Assembly: GCA_900470775.1 (NCBI GenBank)
Contig: UCBZ01000062.1
Coordinates: forward strand, 1 to 64,000
From: Hyphomicrobiales bacterium
GTDB lineage: Bacteria > Pseudomonadota > Alphaproteobacteria > Rhizobiales > Beijerinckiaceae
Reading direction: 5' to 3'
Length of the DNA stretch: 64,000 bases
Shown here: piece after piece, positions 1-9,340 of the stretch
Layout: each line of letters begins with the position of its first letter
Position numbering within the stretch: position 1 is the first letter of the stretch
Translations under genes and position numbers: made by a program
The notes under the pieces: generated by a model
The model's database searches: none
What the model was told of the DNA's origin: nothing
The model's input: the letters and a program-made list of their open reading frames with translations, nothing else

Positions 1-1400
1 TTGATCGCCACCGACTTGCCGGAACCGGTGGTGCCGGCGACGAGCAGATGCGGCATCTTGGCGAGATCGACGATCACCGGCTCGCCGCCGATGGTTTTGC
101 CGAGCCCCAAAGCGAGCTTGTGCTTGGAGCTCTCGAAATCCTGGCTCGCCAGCAATTCGCGCAGGAAGACCGTCTCGCGGCGGGCATTGGGCAGTTCGAT
201 GCCGATCGCGTTCTTGCCGGGGATCACCGCCACACGCGCCGAAATCGCGCTCATCGACCGCGCGATGTCGTCCGCCAGCGAGATGACGCGGGAGGACTTC
301 GTGCCCGGAGCGGGTTCGAGCTCGTAGAGCGTCACAACCGGGCCGGGGCAAGCCTGGACGATTTCACCCCGGACGTTGAAGTCTTCCAGAACACCTTCGA
401 GGACGCCGGCATTCTGCTGGAGGATATCGACCGGGATCGCGGCATCGGCCTGTTTCACCGGCTCGGCGAGGATCGTGATGGAAGGCAGCTCGAACCCGGC
501 CTGCAGTTGCGGTTCGGTAACGACGGCGGCGGGCGCGGCAATGCGGCGGCGCGGCTTCTCCGGTCTCGGAGCAAGTTCCGGACGGGTTCGTCGGGTGACA
601 TCGATGCCACTTCTGGCGACAGAACCATCGGCCGGTACGGCGCCAACCGCGACCGGCTGCGACACCGGACGTGCCGTCTGCGCGACAGCGTCGGGCCGAG
701 GAGGCGCCGCGAGCCGCAGATCGACGCGATAGGCCGGCGCCCAGGAAAAACTTGGCTGCGTCAGCATCGTCGTGACGGGAACCGAGACCGGGATGGACAT
801 GGGCATCGCCGTCGCGAAACCATGCGACTTGACCGAAGGAGAGACTTTATCGTCGCCCGGCAGGTCGCGTTCGTCGGGCCCGGCCGCGCTTCGTTCGGCC
901 TGGGACCCGAACTCCCAAAAGGCGGAATCGGACAGGAAGGCGAACGGCGTCGCAGGCGTCTCGGCGGCGGGTTCGACCGCGCTGACCACATCGACAGCCT
1001 TTGCCTCGGGCCAGGCGCCCTCTCCTGTCTCCTGAGCGAAATCGTCCTCTGGCTCGCCCGATGCCAGGGCGATCGGAGCCGGCGCATCGGTCGTGTCCGG
1101 CGCGACCCAGATCTGCTTCAGCAGATGGTTGGGCGTGCGGCCATAGCGGACGCGGCTCCCCGGTGAGGGCAACGCTGGAGACGGCACGGGCTCGGATGCG
1201 ACGGGGGCGGCCGCCGCGTTTCGCAGCGCTTCCATCTGGGCCTGTCGAACCTTGTCGGGCGTGCGGACGAAGCGAACATCGGGCGGAAAGGACGGCGCCG
1301 ACAGAGCCTCGGCCGGGGCAAGGGATCGACCATCCCGGGCCGTTGCCGGCTCGCCCGTTGCAGGACCGTCGACGGGGAAGGGTACGCTGAGCTTACGCAT
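1..1400 (-). CDS. ftsK: FtsK/SpoIIIE-family DNA translocase (5' part; 3' end outside window)
   Basis: Hexameric dsDNA pump of the FtsK family, which moves chromosome ends to the dif site at division. Reading from ATG at 1400, the first ~260 residues are a Pro/Ala-rich low-complexity linker. The FtsK alpha/beta region follows, and the Walker A motif GTTGSGKSVAI lies right at the window edge (about nt 1-40); the rest of the motor is outside. The same frame is closed by a stop at 1443-1445, so at most 14 codons could be added upstream, and no membrane segment is visible. That differs from classical FtsK, which starts with four membrane helices. Family sure; role as main or secondary FtsK unknown. 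Confidence 0.88.
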   Translation of the reverse strand, partial: MRKLSVPFPVDGPATGEPATARDGRSLAPAEALSAPSFPPDVRFVRTPDKVRQAQMEALRNAAAAPVASEPVPSPALPSPGSRVRYGRTPNHLLKQIWVAPDTTDAPAPIALASGEPEDDFAQETGEGAWPEAKAVDVVSAVEPAAETPATPFAFLSDSAFWEFGSQAERSAAGPDERDLPGDDKVSPSVKSHGFATAMPMSIPVSVPVTTMLTQPSFSWAPAYRVDLRLAAPPRPDAVAQTARPVSQPVAVGAVPADGSVARSGIDVTRRTRPELAPRPEKPRRRIAAPAAVVTEPQLQAGFELPSITILAEPVKQADAAIPVDILQQNAGVLEGVLEDFNVRGEIVQACPGPVVTLYELEPAPGTKSSRVISLADDIARSMSAISARVAVIPGKNAIGIELPNARRETVFLRELLASQDFESSKHKLALGLGKTIGGEPVIVDLAKMPHLLVAGTTGSGKSVAI

Positions 1401-1531
1401 GGATTCGGACAGCACTGCAATCTGTTGGCCAGTGTCCGAGACCTATGGCGACAGGGTTAAGGCTCCCTGAATTCGCGAGCGGTTTCGCGCGCCGTGGCGC
1501 TTTCCCTGCAACGGCTTTTGAAGCGGGATCG

Positions 1532-2119
1532 CTACAGGGAGCCGACCCAGAGCACGCGGGTCTCGCCTTCGGCCGCATTGGCGAAACGATGCGGTCGCGA
1601 GGACAGAAAGCGGAAACTGTCGCCCTCCTGCAAGGTCCAGCTTTCGCTTTCGACGCTGAGCGCCATCGCACCGCTCATCACCAGCCCGGCCTCCTCACCA
1701 TCATGGGTGTAGAGTTCGTCCCCCGTGCTGGCTCCCGGCTCCATCTCGACGATATAGAGACTGAGCTTCGAGCCCTCGCTGTGCGGCGTCAGCAACTGCT
1801 TGCGGATCCCTGAGCGCCACAGCTGGAGTTCGCTGCGAGCCGCGCTGCGCACGATCGTCGCCGTCTGGTCGCCGGCAACGCCGGTCGGGGGAAAGAGATC
1901 GGCAAGGCCGACACCGAGCGCATCGGCCATGGTGACGAGCGCACGCAGCGTCGGCGAGGACTTGCCGCGTTCGATCTGGCTGAGGAAGCCGATCGAGAGG
2001 TTGGTACGGGCCGCCAGATCGACCAGCGACAGGCTGCGCTCCCGCCGCAGGCGGCGCAGACCCGCCCCGATCTCCCGATCGACCTCTGGCTGGGACGTCG
2101 TGGCCGCAGGGCTGCTCAT
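1532..2119 (-). CDS. XRE-family regulator with C-terminal cupin domain
   Basis: A 195-residue regulator. The helix-turn-helix (about 17-75) contains the Cro/CI-like stretch NLSIGFLSQIERGKSSPTL, and the cupin sensor follows at about 110-190. Members of this architecture (for example PuuR) commonly control amine and amino-acid catabolism. It is divergent from an amino-acid ABC transporter and an amine oxidase, so a local repressor is the simplest reading. A longer reading from GTG at 2152 would start inside a perfect operator palindrome; ATG at 2119 is preferred. Ligand unknown; a substrate or product of the downstream oxidase is a guess. Confidence 0.9.
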   Translation of the reverse strand: MSSPAATTSQPEVDREIGAGLRRLRRERSLSLVDLAARTNLSIGFLSQIERGKSSPTLRALVTMADALGVGLADLFPPTGVAGDQTATIVRSAARSELQLWRSGIRKQLLTPHSEGSKLSLYIVEMEPGASTGDELYTHDGEEAGLVMSGAMALSVESESWTLQEGDSFRFLSSRPHRFANAAEGETRVLWVGSL

Positions 2120-2141
2120 GAAGGCTCCATTCGTCGCTTCT

Positions 2142-2159
2142 ATTTCATGCACATGAAAT
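2142..2159. promoter_or_regulatory. Palindromic operator 1, ATTTCATG-n2-CATGAAAT
   Basis: Perfect 8-bp inverted repeat with a CA spacer, in the divergent promoter region. The size suits a dimer of the adjacent XRE-cupin protein. Its core is repeated 50 bp away (2193-2206). Confidence 0.6.
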
Positions 2160-2192
2160 CGCTTGCCGGCAAGATCGTCCTATGCTGGTATC

Positions 2193-2206
2193 TTCATGCT
2201 CATGAA
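2193..2206. promoter_or_regulatory. Palindromic operator 2, TTCATG-n2-CATGAA
   Basis: Second copy of the same core with a CT spacer, just upstream of the transporter operon. Two identical cores in one divergent intergenic region suggest joint control of both transcripts. A CATGAA half-site also occurs at 2117-2122. Confidence 0.58.
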
Positions 2207-2255
2207 AATCATGGTGGCCGTGCAGACAGCGCGCAATAAGCAGGGGATCATTGCG

Positions 2256-3011
2256 ATGGAACGTCGGACCTTTCTGTCCATGCTGGCGGGCGGCGCCGTG
2301 GCCGCAGGCATCCTGCCCGCTCAGGCGCAAGGCGTGCTCAAGGTCGGCTCGACGCCGACGGGCAGCCCGTTCACCTTCCTCGACACCAAGACCAACACGA
2401 TCGAAGGCGTGATGGTCGATTTGATCAAGGCCATCGCCGCGTCCTCCGACTTCAAGGTCGAGGTCGAGGGCATGCCGTTCGCGACGCTGATCCCGTCCCT
2501 GACCGGCAACAAGGTCGATATCGTCGCCGCTGCGATGTACATCACGGCTCCGCGCAAGGAGGTGATCGATTTTTCCGACCCGATCTACACCTATGGCGAA
2601 GGCCTGATCGTCCCGGCGACCGACACCAAAGACTATGTCTCCTTCGAGGACATGAAGGGCATGTCGATCGGCGTGCAGATCGGCACGGCCTATGTCGACG
2701 TGCTGCAGAAATCCGGCCTGTTTTCCGAGGTCAAACTCTACAAGACCCTGCCCGACATCCTCGCCGACGTGAACGCCGCCCGTGTTCAGGCCGCCGTTTT
2801 CGACCTGCCGATCATCGGCTACAACCTCTCGCAGGGGCAGTTCCCGAAGGTCCGCATCGTCAAGTCCTACAAGCCGGTGATCTCGGGTTCGGTCGGCATC
2901 GGCGTGCGCAAGAGCGACGGCGAATTGCTGAAGAAGATCAATGCCGGTCTCGCCAAGCTCAAGGCCGACGGCACGGTCGACAAGATCCTGGCGAAGTGGG
3001 GCCTGGTCTGA
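2256..3011 (+). CDS. Amino-acid ABC transporter substrate-binding protein
   Basis: Periplasmic solute receptor of the polar amino-acid family (SBP_bac_3), 251 residues. The N-terminus is an export signal with a twin-arginine-like RRTFL motif and an AQA-type cleavage region around residue 24. The body has family-typical stretches such as GVMVDLIKAIA, DFSDPIYTYGEG and MSIGVQIGTAY. ATG at 2256 follows an AGGGGAT ribosome site; in-frame starts further upstream lie within the operator region. Permease, ATPase and an FAD oxidase follow on the same strand, so it probably delivers an amino acid or amine to that oxidase. Exact ligand not readable. Confidence 0.9.
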   Translation: MERRTFLSMLAGGAVAAGILPAQAQGVLKVGSTPTGSPFTFLDTKTNTIEGVMVDLIKAIAASSDFKVEVEGMPFATLIPSLTGNKVDIVAAAMYITAPRKEVIDFSDPIYTYGEGLIVPATDTKDYVSFEDMKGMSIGVQIGTAYVDVLQKSGLFSEVKLYKTLPDILADVNAARVQAAVFDLPIIGYNLSQGQFPKVRIVKSYKPVISGSVGIGVRKSDGELLKKINAGLAKLKADGTVDKILAKWGLV

Positions 3012-3056
3012 TCTCGCTACCGCGACGTGTTGCGCGTCACCGCGCATGAAGCGGGC

Positions 3057-3150
3057 ATTGGCGTCATGGTCGGGCTTGACCCGGCCATCTCGGAAACCAG
3101 CGCCTTCTGGTCATGAGATTCTCAGGCACAGGCCCGAGAATGACGCGCAG
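3057..3150. repeat. REP-like palindromic repeat
   Basis: GC-rich stretch with GTCATGGTCGGGCTTGACC and GATTCTCAGGCACAGGCCCG-type inverted segments, between the binding-protein gene and the permease gene. Related 'cgaagcgcagacccg' repeats recur at 41.1, 54.8 and 58.4 kb. It may separate expression of the abundant binding protein from the membrane components. Confidence 0.55.
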
Positions 3151-3236
3151 CCCCACTTCTGGCGCTGCATCGCTCGCACGGCATGACGACCTGAATCCTT
3201 CGAGCCGCTCCAGACCCCTTTGACCGCCGGAGTTCC

Positions 3237-3899
3237 ATGCAGACCTTCCTGAGGGATGCCACGCAGTTCCTGCCGCTGCTGCTGCAGGGCGTGAAGTTCA
3301 CGCTGATCGTGGCGCTGGGCTCGCTGGCGCTGTCGACCGTGCTCGGCCTCGTCTGGGCACTGATGCGGGTATCGGGCATCGGTTGGCTCGGGACGATCGC
3401 CAAGGTGATCGTCAACACGCTGCGCGGCATCCCGATCCTGGTGCAGCTGTTCTACATCTACTTCGTGCTGCCCGAATTCGGCATCGCGCTGACCGCCCTG
3501 CAGGCGGCGATCATCGGGCTCGGCGTCGCCTATTCGGCCTACCAGTCCGAGAACTTCCGCGCCGGCATCGAGGCGATCGACCATGGCCAGGTCGAGGCGG
3601 CGCAATCGATCGGCATGGGCTGGGGCCTGACGATGCGCCGGGTGATCCTGCCGCAGGCGATCCGGCTCGTTCTGCCGCCCTATGGCAACATCATGGTGAT
3701 GATGCTGAAGGATTCCTCCCAGGCTTCCACGATCACGGTCGCAGAGTTGACGCTGCAGGGCACGCTGATCGCCTCCTCGACCTTCAAGAACATGACGGTC
3801 TATTCGCTCGTCGCCCTGCTCTATCTGGCGATGTGCCTGCCGCTGATGGGCCTGGTGAGCTGGCTCGAACGGCGCTTCGGCAAGGGGACACGCCGATGA
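3237..3899 (+). CDS. Amino-acid ABC transporter permease (HisM/GlnP type)
   Basis: Inner-membrane subunit of a polar amino-acid importer, 220 residues with about five hydrophobic helices. The signature loop [20 protein letters not shown], with the coupling motif EAA---G, contacts the ATPase. [17 protein letters not shown] is also family-typical. Its stop overlaps the ATPase start (ATGA), indicating translational coupling. There is a single permease gene, so it probably works as a homodimer. Confidence 0.92.
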   Translation: MQTFLRDATQFLPLLLQGVKFTLIVALGSLALSTVLGLVWALMRVSGIGWLGTIAKVIVNTLRGIPILVQLFYIYFVLPEFGIALTALQAAIIGLGVAYSAYQSENFRAGIEAIDHGQVEAAQSIGMGWGLTMRRVILPQAIRLVLPPYGNIMVMMLKDSSQASTITVAELTLQGTLIASSTFKNMTVYSLVALLYLAMCLPLMGLVSWLERRFGKGTRR

Positions 3900-4651
3900 G
3901 CCAGGTCGAGCGCCACTCCATGATCGAGATTGCCGGTGTCACCAAGAGCTTCGGCGCCTTCCCGGTGCTCAAGGGCATCACGGCCAATGTCGACAAGGGC
4001 GAGGTGGTCTGCCTGATTGGGCCGTCGGGCTCGGGCAAGTCGACCATCCTGCGCTGCATCAACGGGCTCGAATCCTATGATGGCGGCGCCATCACCATCG
4101 ACGGTGCCCGTGTCGAGCGCGACAAGCCCTCGATCATCGGCATCCGCACCGCGATGGCGATGGTGTTCCAGCGCTTCAACCTGTTCCCGCATCGCACCGC
4201 GCTGGAGAACGTCGTCGAGGGTCCAATCTTCGTGAAGAAGGAGCCCCCGGCGCAGGCGATGGCGCGCGGCCGCGAACTGCTGGCCCGCGTCGGCCTCGCC
4301 GACAAGGTCGATGCCTATCCGGGCCAGCTGTCGGGCGGGCAGATGCAGCGCGTCGCGATCGCACGCGCGCTTGCCATGCAGCCCAAGGCTATCCTGTTCG
4401 ACGAGCCGACCTCGGCGCTCGACCCCGAACTCGTCGGAGAGGTGCTGCAGGTGATGAAGAGCCTCGCCGATGACGGCATGACCATGCTCGTCGTCACCCA
4501 TGAGATGGGCTTCGCCCGCGAGGTCGCCGACCGCGTCCTGTTCCTCGACGGCGGCGTCATCGTCGAGCAGGGTCCGGCCCGCGAGGTTCTCAGCGCGCCC
4601 AGCCATCCGCGCACCCAGGATTTCCTGCGACGCGTGCTGCGCCCGATCTAA
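3896..4651 (+). CDS. Amino-acid ABC transporter ATP-binding protein (GlnQ/HisP type)
   Basis: Cytoplasmic ATPase of the polar amino-acid importer, 251 residues. Walker A is GPSGSGKST, the Q-loop is [10 protein letters not shown], the signature is LSGGQMQR, and Walker B is [14 protein letters not shown] followed by the H-loop VVTHEMGF. The ATG at 3896 overlaps the permease stop; an internal ATG at 3920 is an alternative. The first operon gene encodes the binding protein, and the oxidoreductase gene starts 39 bp downstream. Confidence 0.93.
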   Translation: MSQVERHSMIEIAGVTKSFGAFPVLKGITANVDKGEVVCLIGPSGSGKSTILRCINGLESYDGGAITIDGARVERDKPSIIGIRTAMAMVFQRFNLFPHRTALENVVEGPIFVKKEPPAQAMARGRELLARVGLADKVDAYPGQLSGGQMQRVAIARALAMQPKAILFDEPTSALDPELVGEVLQVMKSLADDGMTMLVVTHEMGFAREVADRVLFLDGGVIVEQGPAREVLSAPSHPRTQDFLRRVLRPI

Positions 4652-4690
4652 GCATCGGATTGATCCGATGCTGCACATGAGGAGGCCGCG

Positions 4691-5992
4691 ATGGCCGAAC
4701 CGTTCCCGCTCAACCCGTCGCTGTGGTATGCGACCGCGCCTGCCGCCGCCCCGACGCCGCCGCTGGCAACTGACGCCAGCGCCGATGTCTGCGTGATCGG
4801 CGCGGGCTTCGCCGGGCTCTCCACGGCGCTACATCTGGCAGAGGCCGGTGTCTCCGTCACCGTGCTGGAAGCCCATGAACCCGGCTGGGGCGGCTCCGGT
4901 CGCAATGGCGGCCAGGTTATTCCCGGCATCAAATATGATCCCAGCGAAATCGTCGCGAAATTCGGCCCCGCCGCCGGCGAGGCGCTGATCCGCTTCGCCG
5001 GCTCGACGGCCGATCTCGTCTTCGACCTGATCGAGCGGCACGGCATGGATGTGCCGCACAAGCGCACCGGCTGGATTCAGGGCGCGCATACCCCGGCCAT
5101 GGTCGAGACCGTGAAGCGGCGCGCAGGGGAATGGCAGGGGCGCGGCGTCGATGCCGCCTTCCTCGACAAGGATGCGGCCGCAAGCCTGCTCGGCACCGAC
5201 CGCTATCTCGGAGGCTGGATCGACCGACGCGCCGGCGGCGTGCAGCCGCTGGCCTATGCGCGCGGGCTGGCCAAGGCCGCCATCGCTGCGGGCGCGACCA
5301 TCCACGGTGAGAGCAAGGTCGTCTCGCTGAAGCGCAATGGGACGAATTGGACGGTCCGCACGGCGCAGGGCGCGAGCGTCTCCGCCCCGCGCGTCGTGGT
5401 CGCGACCAATGGCTATACCGGCGACCTGATCCCGAAGCTGCGCCAGACGGTGATCCGGCCGAACTCCTTCATCGTGGCGACTGAGCCGCTATCCGATAAC
5501 ATCGCCGGCACCATCCTGCCCGAGGGCCAGGTCACCTCCGATACGCGGCAATTGCTGCTGTATTTCCGCAAGGATCATCAGAGCCGGCTGCTGATGGGCG
5601 GGCGCGGCCCGTTTCGCGAGCCGAGGGATGCCTCCGACTGGGCCCATCTCGAGCGTGTCGTCGGCAAGATGTATCCCCAAGTGAAGGGCGTGCCCTTCGA
5701 CTTCCGCTGGTGCGGGCGCGTCGCGCTGACCCGCGATTTCCTGCCGCATCTGCACGAACCGGAGCCAGGTCTGCTCGTCGATATCGGCTGCATGGGGCGC
5801 GGCGTCGGCCTGCAGAGCGCCATGGGCAAGGCGATGGCTGAGTATCTCGTCAGCGGCGACAAAAGCCGCCTGCCCTTCCCGGTGGTACCGATCACGCCGC
5901 TGCCGCTGCATGCGCTGAACGAACTCTACGTCTCGGCGATCATAGCATGGTACCGGCTGACCGATGGCGGCATGAAGGGTAAGGCGGCGTAA
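4691..5992 (+). CDS. FAD-dependent amine/amino-acid oxidoreductase (DAO/PuuB-like)
   Basis: 433-residue DAO-family flavoprotein. The N-terminal dinucleotide fold is VIGAGFAGLSTALHLAE at about 35-51; WGGSGRNGGQVIPG at about 68 is typical of the gamma-glutamylputrescine/glycine oxidase group. The C-terminus carries the family GCMGRGVGLQSAMGKAMAEYL segment. It likely oxidises the compound brought in by the preceding ABC transporter. PuuB-like chemistry fits the PuuR-like regulator, but no other puu gene is here, so the substrate is left open. Confidence 0.87.
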   Translation: MAEPFPLNPSLWYATAPAAAPTPPLATDASADVCVIGAGFAGLSTALHLAEAGVSVTVLEAHEPGWGGSGRNGGQVIPGIKYDPSEIVAKFGPAAGEALIRFAGSTADLVFDLIERHGMDVPHKRTGWIQGAHTPAMVETVKRRAGEWQGRGVDAAFLDKDAAASLLGTDRYLGGWIDRRAGGVQPLAYARGLAKAAIAAGATIHGESKVVSLKRNGTNWTVRTAQGASVSAPRVVVATNGYTGDLIPKLRQTVIRPNSFIVATEPLSDNIAGTILPEGQVTSDTRQLLLYFRKDHQSRLLMGGRGPFREPRDASDWAHLERVVGKMYPQVKGVPFDFRWCGRVALTRDFLPHLHEPEPGLLVDIGCMGRGVGLQSAMGKAMAEYLVSGDKSRLPFPVVPITPLPLHALNELYVSAIIAWYRLTDGGMKGKAA

Positions 5993-6022
5993 GACCCCCG
6001 GCCAGAGCCTCAAAAGCGCGAC

Positions 6023-7108
6023 CTAAGGCAGGTCGATGATTTCGACCCAGTTCGGGTTCTTTCCGAGCGGATAGCGCTTCAGGTCCTTCAATGCACCGCT
6101 CGCGGCATCGATCGCATACAGCGTCGCATGATCGGATTTCTGTCCGACGGCCACAAGGAAGCGTCCGCTCGGGTCGATGTTGAAGCCGCGCGGTTGGGTT
6201 TCGGTGGCGAAGTTGCCCGCGGGCGTCAACGCACCCGTCGCGCCATCGACCCGGAACGCCGCGATCGTGTTCGACGTCCGTTCCGAAGCATAGAGGAAGC
6301 GGCCATCGGGCGTGATCCGCAGTTCGGCGCTGGCCGGCGCGCCACCCTGGAAGCCGGCCGGCACGACGCTGGCGCTGCCGATTTCGGTCATCGTGCCCTT
6401 GCCGGCATCGTAACGGTAAGAATTCACCGTGCCGTCGAGCTCGTTGACAAGATAGGCGAATTTGTCGTCGGGGCTGAAGACGAAATGGCGGGGGCCTGCG
6501 CCCTTTTTGGTCTCGACGAAGGCGGGGTCATTGGGCGTGACCTTGCCGGTCGCGGCATCGAATTTGTACTGCAGCAGGATGTCGCCGCCGAGATTGCTGG
6601 CGAAAACATGTGCGTTGGCGCGGTCGGTGAGGATCGCATGGGCGTTCTTGCGGGTTGCCACGACCTGGACCGGCTCGGCGCCGACGATGCCCCCCGGCCC
6701 GATCGGATTGATCGCGATCTTGTCGCCGGAATAGGAGGCGCTGAGCAGGAAGCGGCCCGAGCGGTCGGTCGCGACATAGGCCATGTTGTCGGGCAAGGGC
6801 GCGGTTGCGAGCAGCGAAAGCCGGCCGGTCTTCGGGTCGATCGCGAAGGAGCTGACCGAGAAGGGCTGCGAGCGCAGCGAGACATGGAGGTGGCGCTTGT
6901 CGGGCGAGATCGCCATCGGCATCGCGTTACCGCTGACAGCGACCGTCTCGATCGGCTTCAGTTCCTTCGATTGCGCGTCGAGCTCCAGCACGCTGATCTC
7001 GCGGCTGTCGGCATTCGAGACATAGACGATGGTTTTCGCGGCGGCAGGCATGGCGGCCATCATGCCCGCAAGCAGCGCTGCCGCGCCAGTGGTCTTCGCA
7101 GGCGTCAT
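6023..7108 (-). CDS. Lactonase-family beta-propeller protein (6-phosphogluconolactonase-like)
   Basis: 361 residues with repeated blade motifs (VYVSNADSREISVL, FSPDDKFAYLVNELDGTVNSY, ITPDGRFLYASERTSNTIAAF) typical of the YbhE/Pgl seven-bladed family that hydrolyses sugar lactones. MTPAKTTGAAALLAGMMAAM then AAA looks like a Sec signal, so a periplasmic location is likely. ATG at 7108 has a GGGGAGA ribosome site; an open frame continues upstream but lacks domain sequence. The promoter region carries the operator shared with kdgD and tctC, which supports a sugar-acid or sugar-lactone role. Confidence 0.85.
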   Translation of the reverse strand: MTPAKTTGAAALLAGMMAAMPAAAKTIVYVSNADSREISVLELDAQSKELKPIETVAVSGNAMPMAISPDKRHLHVSLRSQPFSVSSFAIDPKTGRLSLLATAPLPDNMAYVATDRSGRFLLSASYSGDKIAINPIGPGGIVGAEPVQVVATRKNAHAILTDRANAHVFASNLGGDILLQYKFDAATGKVTPNDPAFVETKKGAGPRHFVFSPDDKFAYLVNELDGTVNSYRYDAGKGTMTEIGSASVVPAGFQGGAPASAELRITPDGRFLYASERTSNTIAAFRVDGATGALTPAGNFATETQPRGFNIDPSGRFLVAVGQKSDHATLYAIDAASGALKDLKRYPLGKNPNWVEIIDLP

Positions 7109-7216
7109 GGTCGTCTCCCCCGATGGTCTTTTGGCCGCCGTTTGCCGGCGGCTCGACCTTTTGCTGAGGAGGCAGGTTAGAGGATCGGCATCGGCAGCGG
7201 ACAGCTCAAAGGCCGT

Positions 7217-7246
7217 ATCGACCGATCCAATCGACGCATCGCTGTC
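7217..7246. promoter_or_regulatory. LysR-type box upstream of lactonase gene
   Basis: Matches TATCG-nn-CGATCCA-n8-ATCG, with the inner CGAT-n11-ATCG following the T-n11-A rule of LysR regulators. It lies about 110-140 bp before the lactonase start. Copies are found at 8337 and 10418. Confidence 0.55.
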
Positions 7247-7319
7247 GCATGCGGCTTCAACGAAAACGCTGCCGCACCGGGAGGGTGCGACAGCCTCAAG
7301 GTTCTCGCGGAGATCAGGC

Positions 7320-8270
7320 TCAGGCGGCAGCGCGCTCGCGGGTCGCGAACTCACCCTTGTCGAGCTTGGTGACGAGGGCCGTTAGTTCCGCGATTTCGCT
7401 CTCGCCGAGATCGGTCAGAGGCGTCCGCACCGGACCGGAATCGCGGCCGATGACCTTCATCCCCGCCTTGATGATCGAGACCGCATAGCCGCGCTTGCGG
7501 TTGCGGATCGCGATCAGCGGCAGGATGAAATCGCGCAGACCCGCCTGAACCATCTCGCGGTCGCGGCGGCGCACGGCGGCATAGAATGTGGTCGCGAACT
7601 GCGGAACGAAGTTGAACACCGCCGAGGAATAGGTGGTGACGCCCATTTCGAGATAGGGCAGCGCGAAGGTTTCTGCCGTCGGCAGGCCGCCGATATAGGT
7701 CAGGCGGTCGCCCATGCGCAGATGGATGCGGGTCATCAGCTCGATGTCGCCGATACCGTCCTTGTAGCCGACGAGATTGGGATTGCGCTCGCAGAGCTTC
7801 GCCAGCGTCTCCTCGGTGATGATGGCGTTGTCGCGGTTGTAGACGATGACGCCGAGCTTCGTCGCTTTGCAGACGGCCTCGATATGGGCGGCAAGCCCCT
7901 CCTGCTCGGAGAAGACAAGATAGGGCGGCAGCAGCAGGATGCCGTCGGCGCCGGCCTGCTCGACCCCGGCTGCGAGTTCGGTCGCGATCTGCGTGCCATG
8001 GCCGACGCCGGCGAGCACCGGCACGCGGCCCTTGGTCTCGGCCACGGCCGTTGCGACCACCTTCACGACCTCGGCGGGCGAGAGCGAGAAGAACTCGCCG
8101 GTGCCGCCCGCGGCGAAGAGGCCGGCGACGTCGTAGCCGCAGAGCCAGTCGAGGTTCGAGCGATAGCGCGTCTCGTCGAAGACATTGCCGGCTGCAAAGG
8201 GTGTCACCGGGAACGACAGCAATCCGTTGCCGATATGCCGTGCCATCTCCTGGGGGGTCATCTTGCTCAT
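7320..8270 (-). CDS. kdgD: 5-dehydro-4-deoxyglucarate dehydratase
   Basis: Converts 5-dehydro-4-deoxy-D-glucarate to 2,5-dioxopentanoate (alpha-ketoglutarate semialdehyde) with loss of water and CO2, in aldarate or uronate catabolism. The 316-residue DHDPS-fold protein has GGTGEFFSL (about 55-63), the Tyr of VIVYNRDN (Tyr144) and the Schiff-base Lys170 in [17 protein letters not shown] and the length favour KdgD over DapA. The gene lies 61 bp downstream of the LysR gene and shares an operator with the lactonase and tct genes. Confidence 0.9.
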   Translation of the reverse strand: MSKMTPQEMARHIGNGLLSFPVTPFAAGNVFDETRYRSNLDWLCGYDVAGLFAAGGTGEFFSLSPAEVVKVVATAVAETKGRVPVLAGVGHGTQIATELAAGVEQAGADGILLLPPYLVFSEQEGLAAHIEAVCKATKLGVIVYNRDNAIITEETLAKLCERNPNLVGYKDGIGDIELMTRIHLRMGDRLTYIGGLPTAETFALPYLEMGVTTYSSAVFNFVPQFATTFYAAVRRRDREMVQAGLRDFILPLIAIRNRKRGYAVSIIKAGMKVIGRDSGPVRTPLTDLGESEIAELTALVTKLDKGEFATRERAAA

Positions 8271-8331
8271 GATCGGCTCCTCGCTGATTTCGGTTGAGCA
8301 GTAGACCAGGAACGATACCGGTGGAGACCAA

Positions 8332-9270
8332 TCACTGTATCGGGCGATCCATTGATTGGATCGTTGCGTCCGATTTCGTCAGGTCCTGGGCCAGCCCCTT
8401 CGCCAGCGCCGCAACGATCGGCACGAGCGGATTGTCGTTGTCCTCGCGGCTGACGAAGAACAGCTCCGCCGGCCTTTGCCTCGGGAGGTCCACGGGGCGA
8501 AGCGCGACGCCGCTGAAATGCAGGTTCAGCGCGGCTTGCGGCACCAGCGCGACGCCGACGCCGGAATGGACCATGGCAAGGATCGAGTGAATCTGGGCGA
8601 GATGCTGGACATAGTTCGGCACGAGGCCTGCCCGTGAGAACAGCTCGACGAGCAGGTCGTGGAAATAGCGCGCCTCATAGGGCGCGTACATGACGAAGGG
8701 CTCGGCGGCGAGGTCGTCGATCGCGATCGTCTCGCGGCGTGCCAGCGCATGGCCGGCGTTCACCGCCGCGATCAACGGCTCGGCCGTCACGCGGAAGGCG
8801 CTGAGACCGGTGCGCGGGATCGGCGGGCGCAGCAGGCCGATGTCGATCTCGCCCGAATCGAGCCGCTTGAGCTGGTCGCCGCTGACCATTTCCTTGAGCG
8901 AGATCTCGACATCGGGCAGTTCGCGGCGACAGGCGGCGACGAGTTCGGGCACATAGGAATAGGCCGAGGTCGCGGTGAAGCCGATATTGATCGATCCCGC
9001 CTTGCCGTTGGCGACGCGCTTGGCGAGCAGGGCGGCGCTCTCGGCGAGCTTGAGCAGGCGGCGCGCCTCGGCCAGGAAGCTCTGCCCCGCCGGAGTGAGC
9101 TTCACCGTCCGGTTGCTGCGCTCCAGCAGCACGACGTCGAGGATCCGTTCGAGGATCTGGATCTGGCGGCTGAGCGGCGGCTGCGTCATGTTCAGACGCA
9201 CCGCCGCCCGGCCGAAATGCAGTTCCTCCGCGACGGCGACGAAGCAGCGCAGCTGGCTCAGTTCGAACAT
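8332..9270 (-). CDS. LysR-family transcriptional regulator
   Basis: 312 residues. The N-terminal winged HTH has [21 protein letters not shown] and [12 protein letters not shown], and a periplasmic-binding-like effector domain spans about 90-295. It sits between kdgD and a TctC gene on the same strand. The shared LysR-type boxes at 7217, 8337 and 10418 make it the natural controller of the sugar-acid genes around it. One box overlaps its own last codons, just upstream of kdgD. Effector unknown; an aldarate is plausible. Confidence 0.92.
   Translation of the reverse strand: MFELSQLRCFVAVAEELHFGRAAVRLNMTQPPLSRQIQILERILDVVLLERSNRTVKLTPAGQSFLAEARRLLKLAESAALLAKRVANGKAGSINIGFTATSAYSYVPELVAACRRELPDVEISLKEMVSGDQLKRLDSGEIDIGLLRPPIPRTGLSAFRVTAEPLIAAVNAGHALARRETIAIDDLAAEPFVMYAPYEARYFHDLLVELFSRAGLVPNYVQHLAQIHSILAMVHSGVGVALVPQAALNLHFSGVALRPVDLPRQRPAELFFVSREDNDNPLVPIVAALAKGLAQDLTKSDATIQSMDRPIQ
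8337..8366. promoter_or_regulatory. LysR-type box upstream of kdgD
   Basis: Contains the perfect inverted repeat CGATCCA-TTGAT-TGGATCG (8345-8363), the best palindrome of the three copies. It lies in the 3' end of the LysR coding sequence, 67-96 bp upstream of the kdgD start. Confidence 0.62.
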
Positions 9271-9340
9271 CCCCAGCCTTCCCTCACGCCGTTTGTTCCC
9301 AAGCTAAGATCTTGGCCCCGGTCCCGCCCGAGATTCGGCG

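Noticed and set aside
48-1166. Long plus-strand open frame opposite ftsK
   Set aside because: Arg-rich translation without domain sequence; it is the antisense shadow of the FtsK-family gene.
7320-8270. dapA (4-hydroxy-tetrahydrodipicolinate synthase)
   Set aside because: Same fold, but GTGEFFSL, the length of 316 residues and the Tct/lactonase context fit KdgD better.
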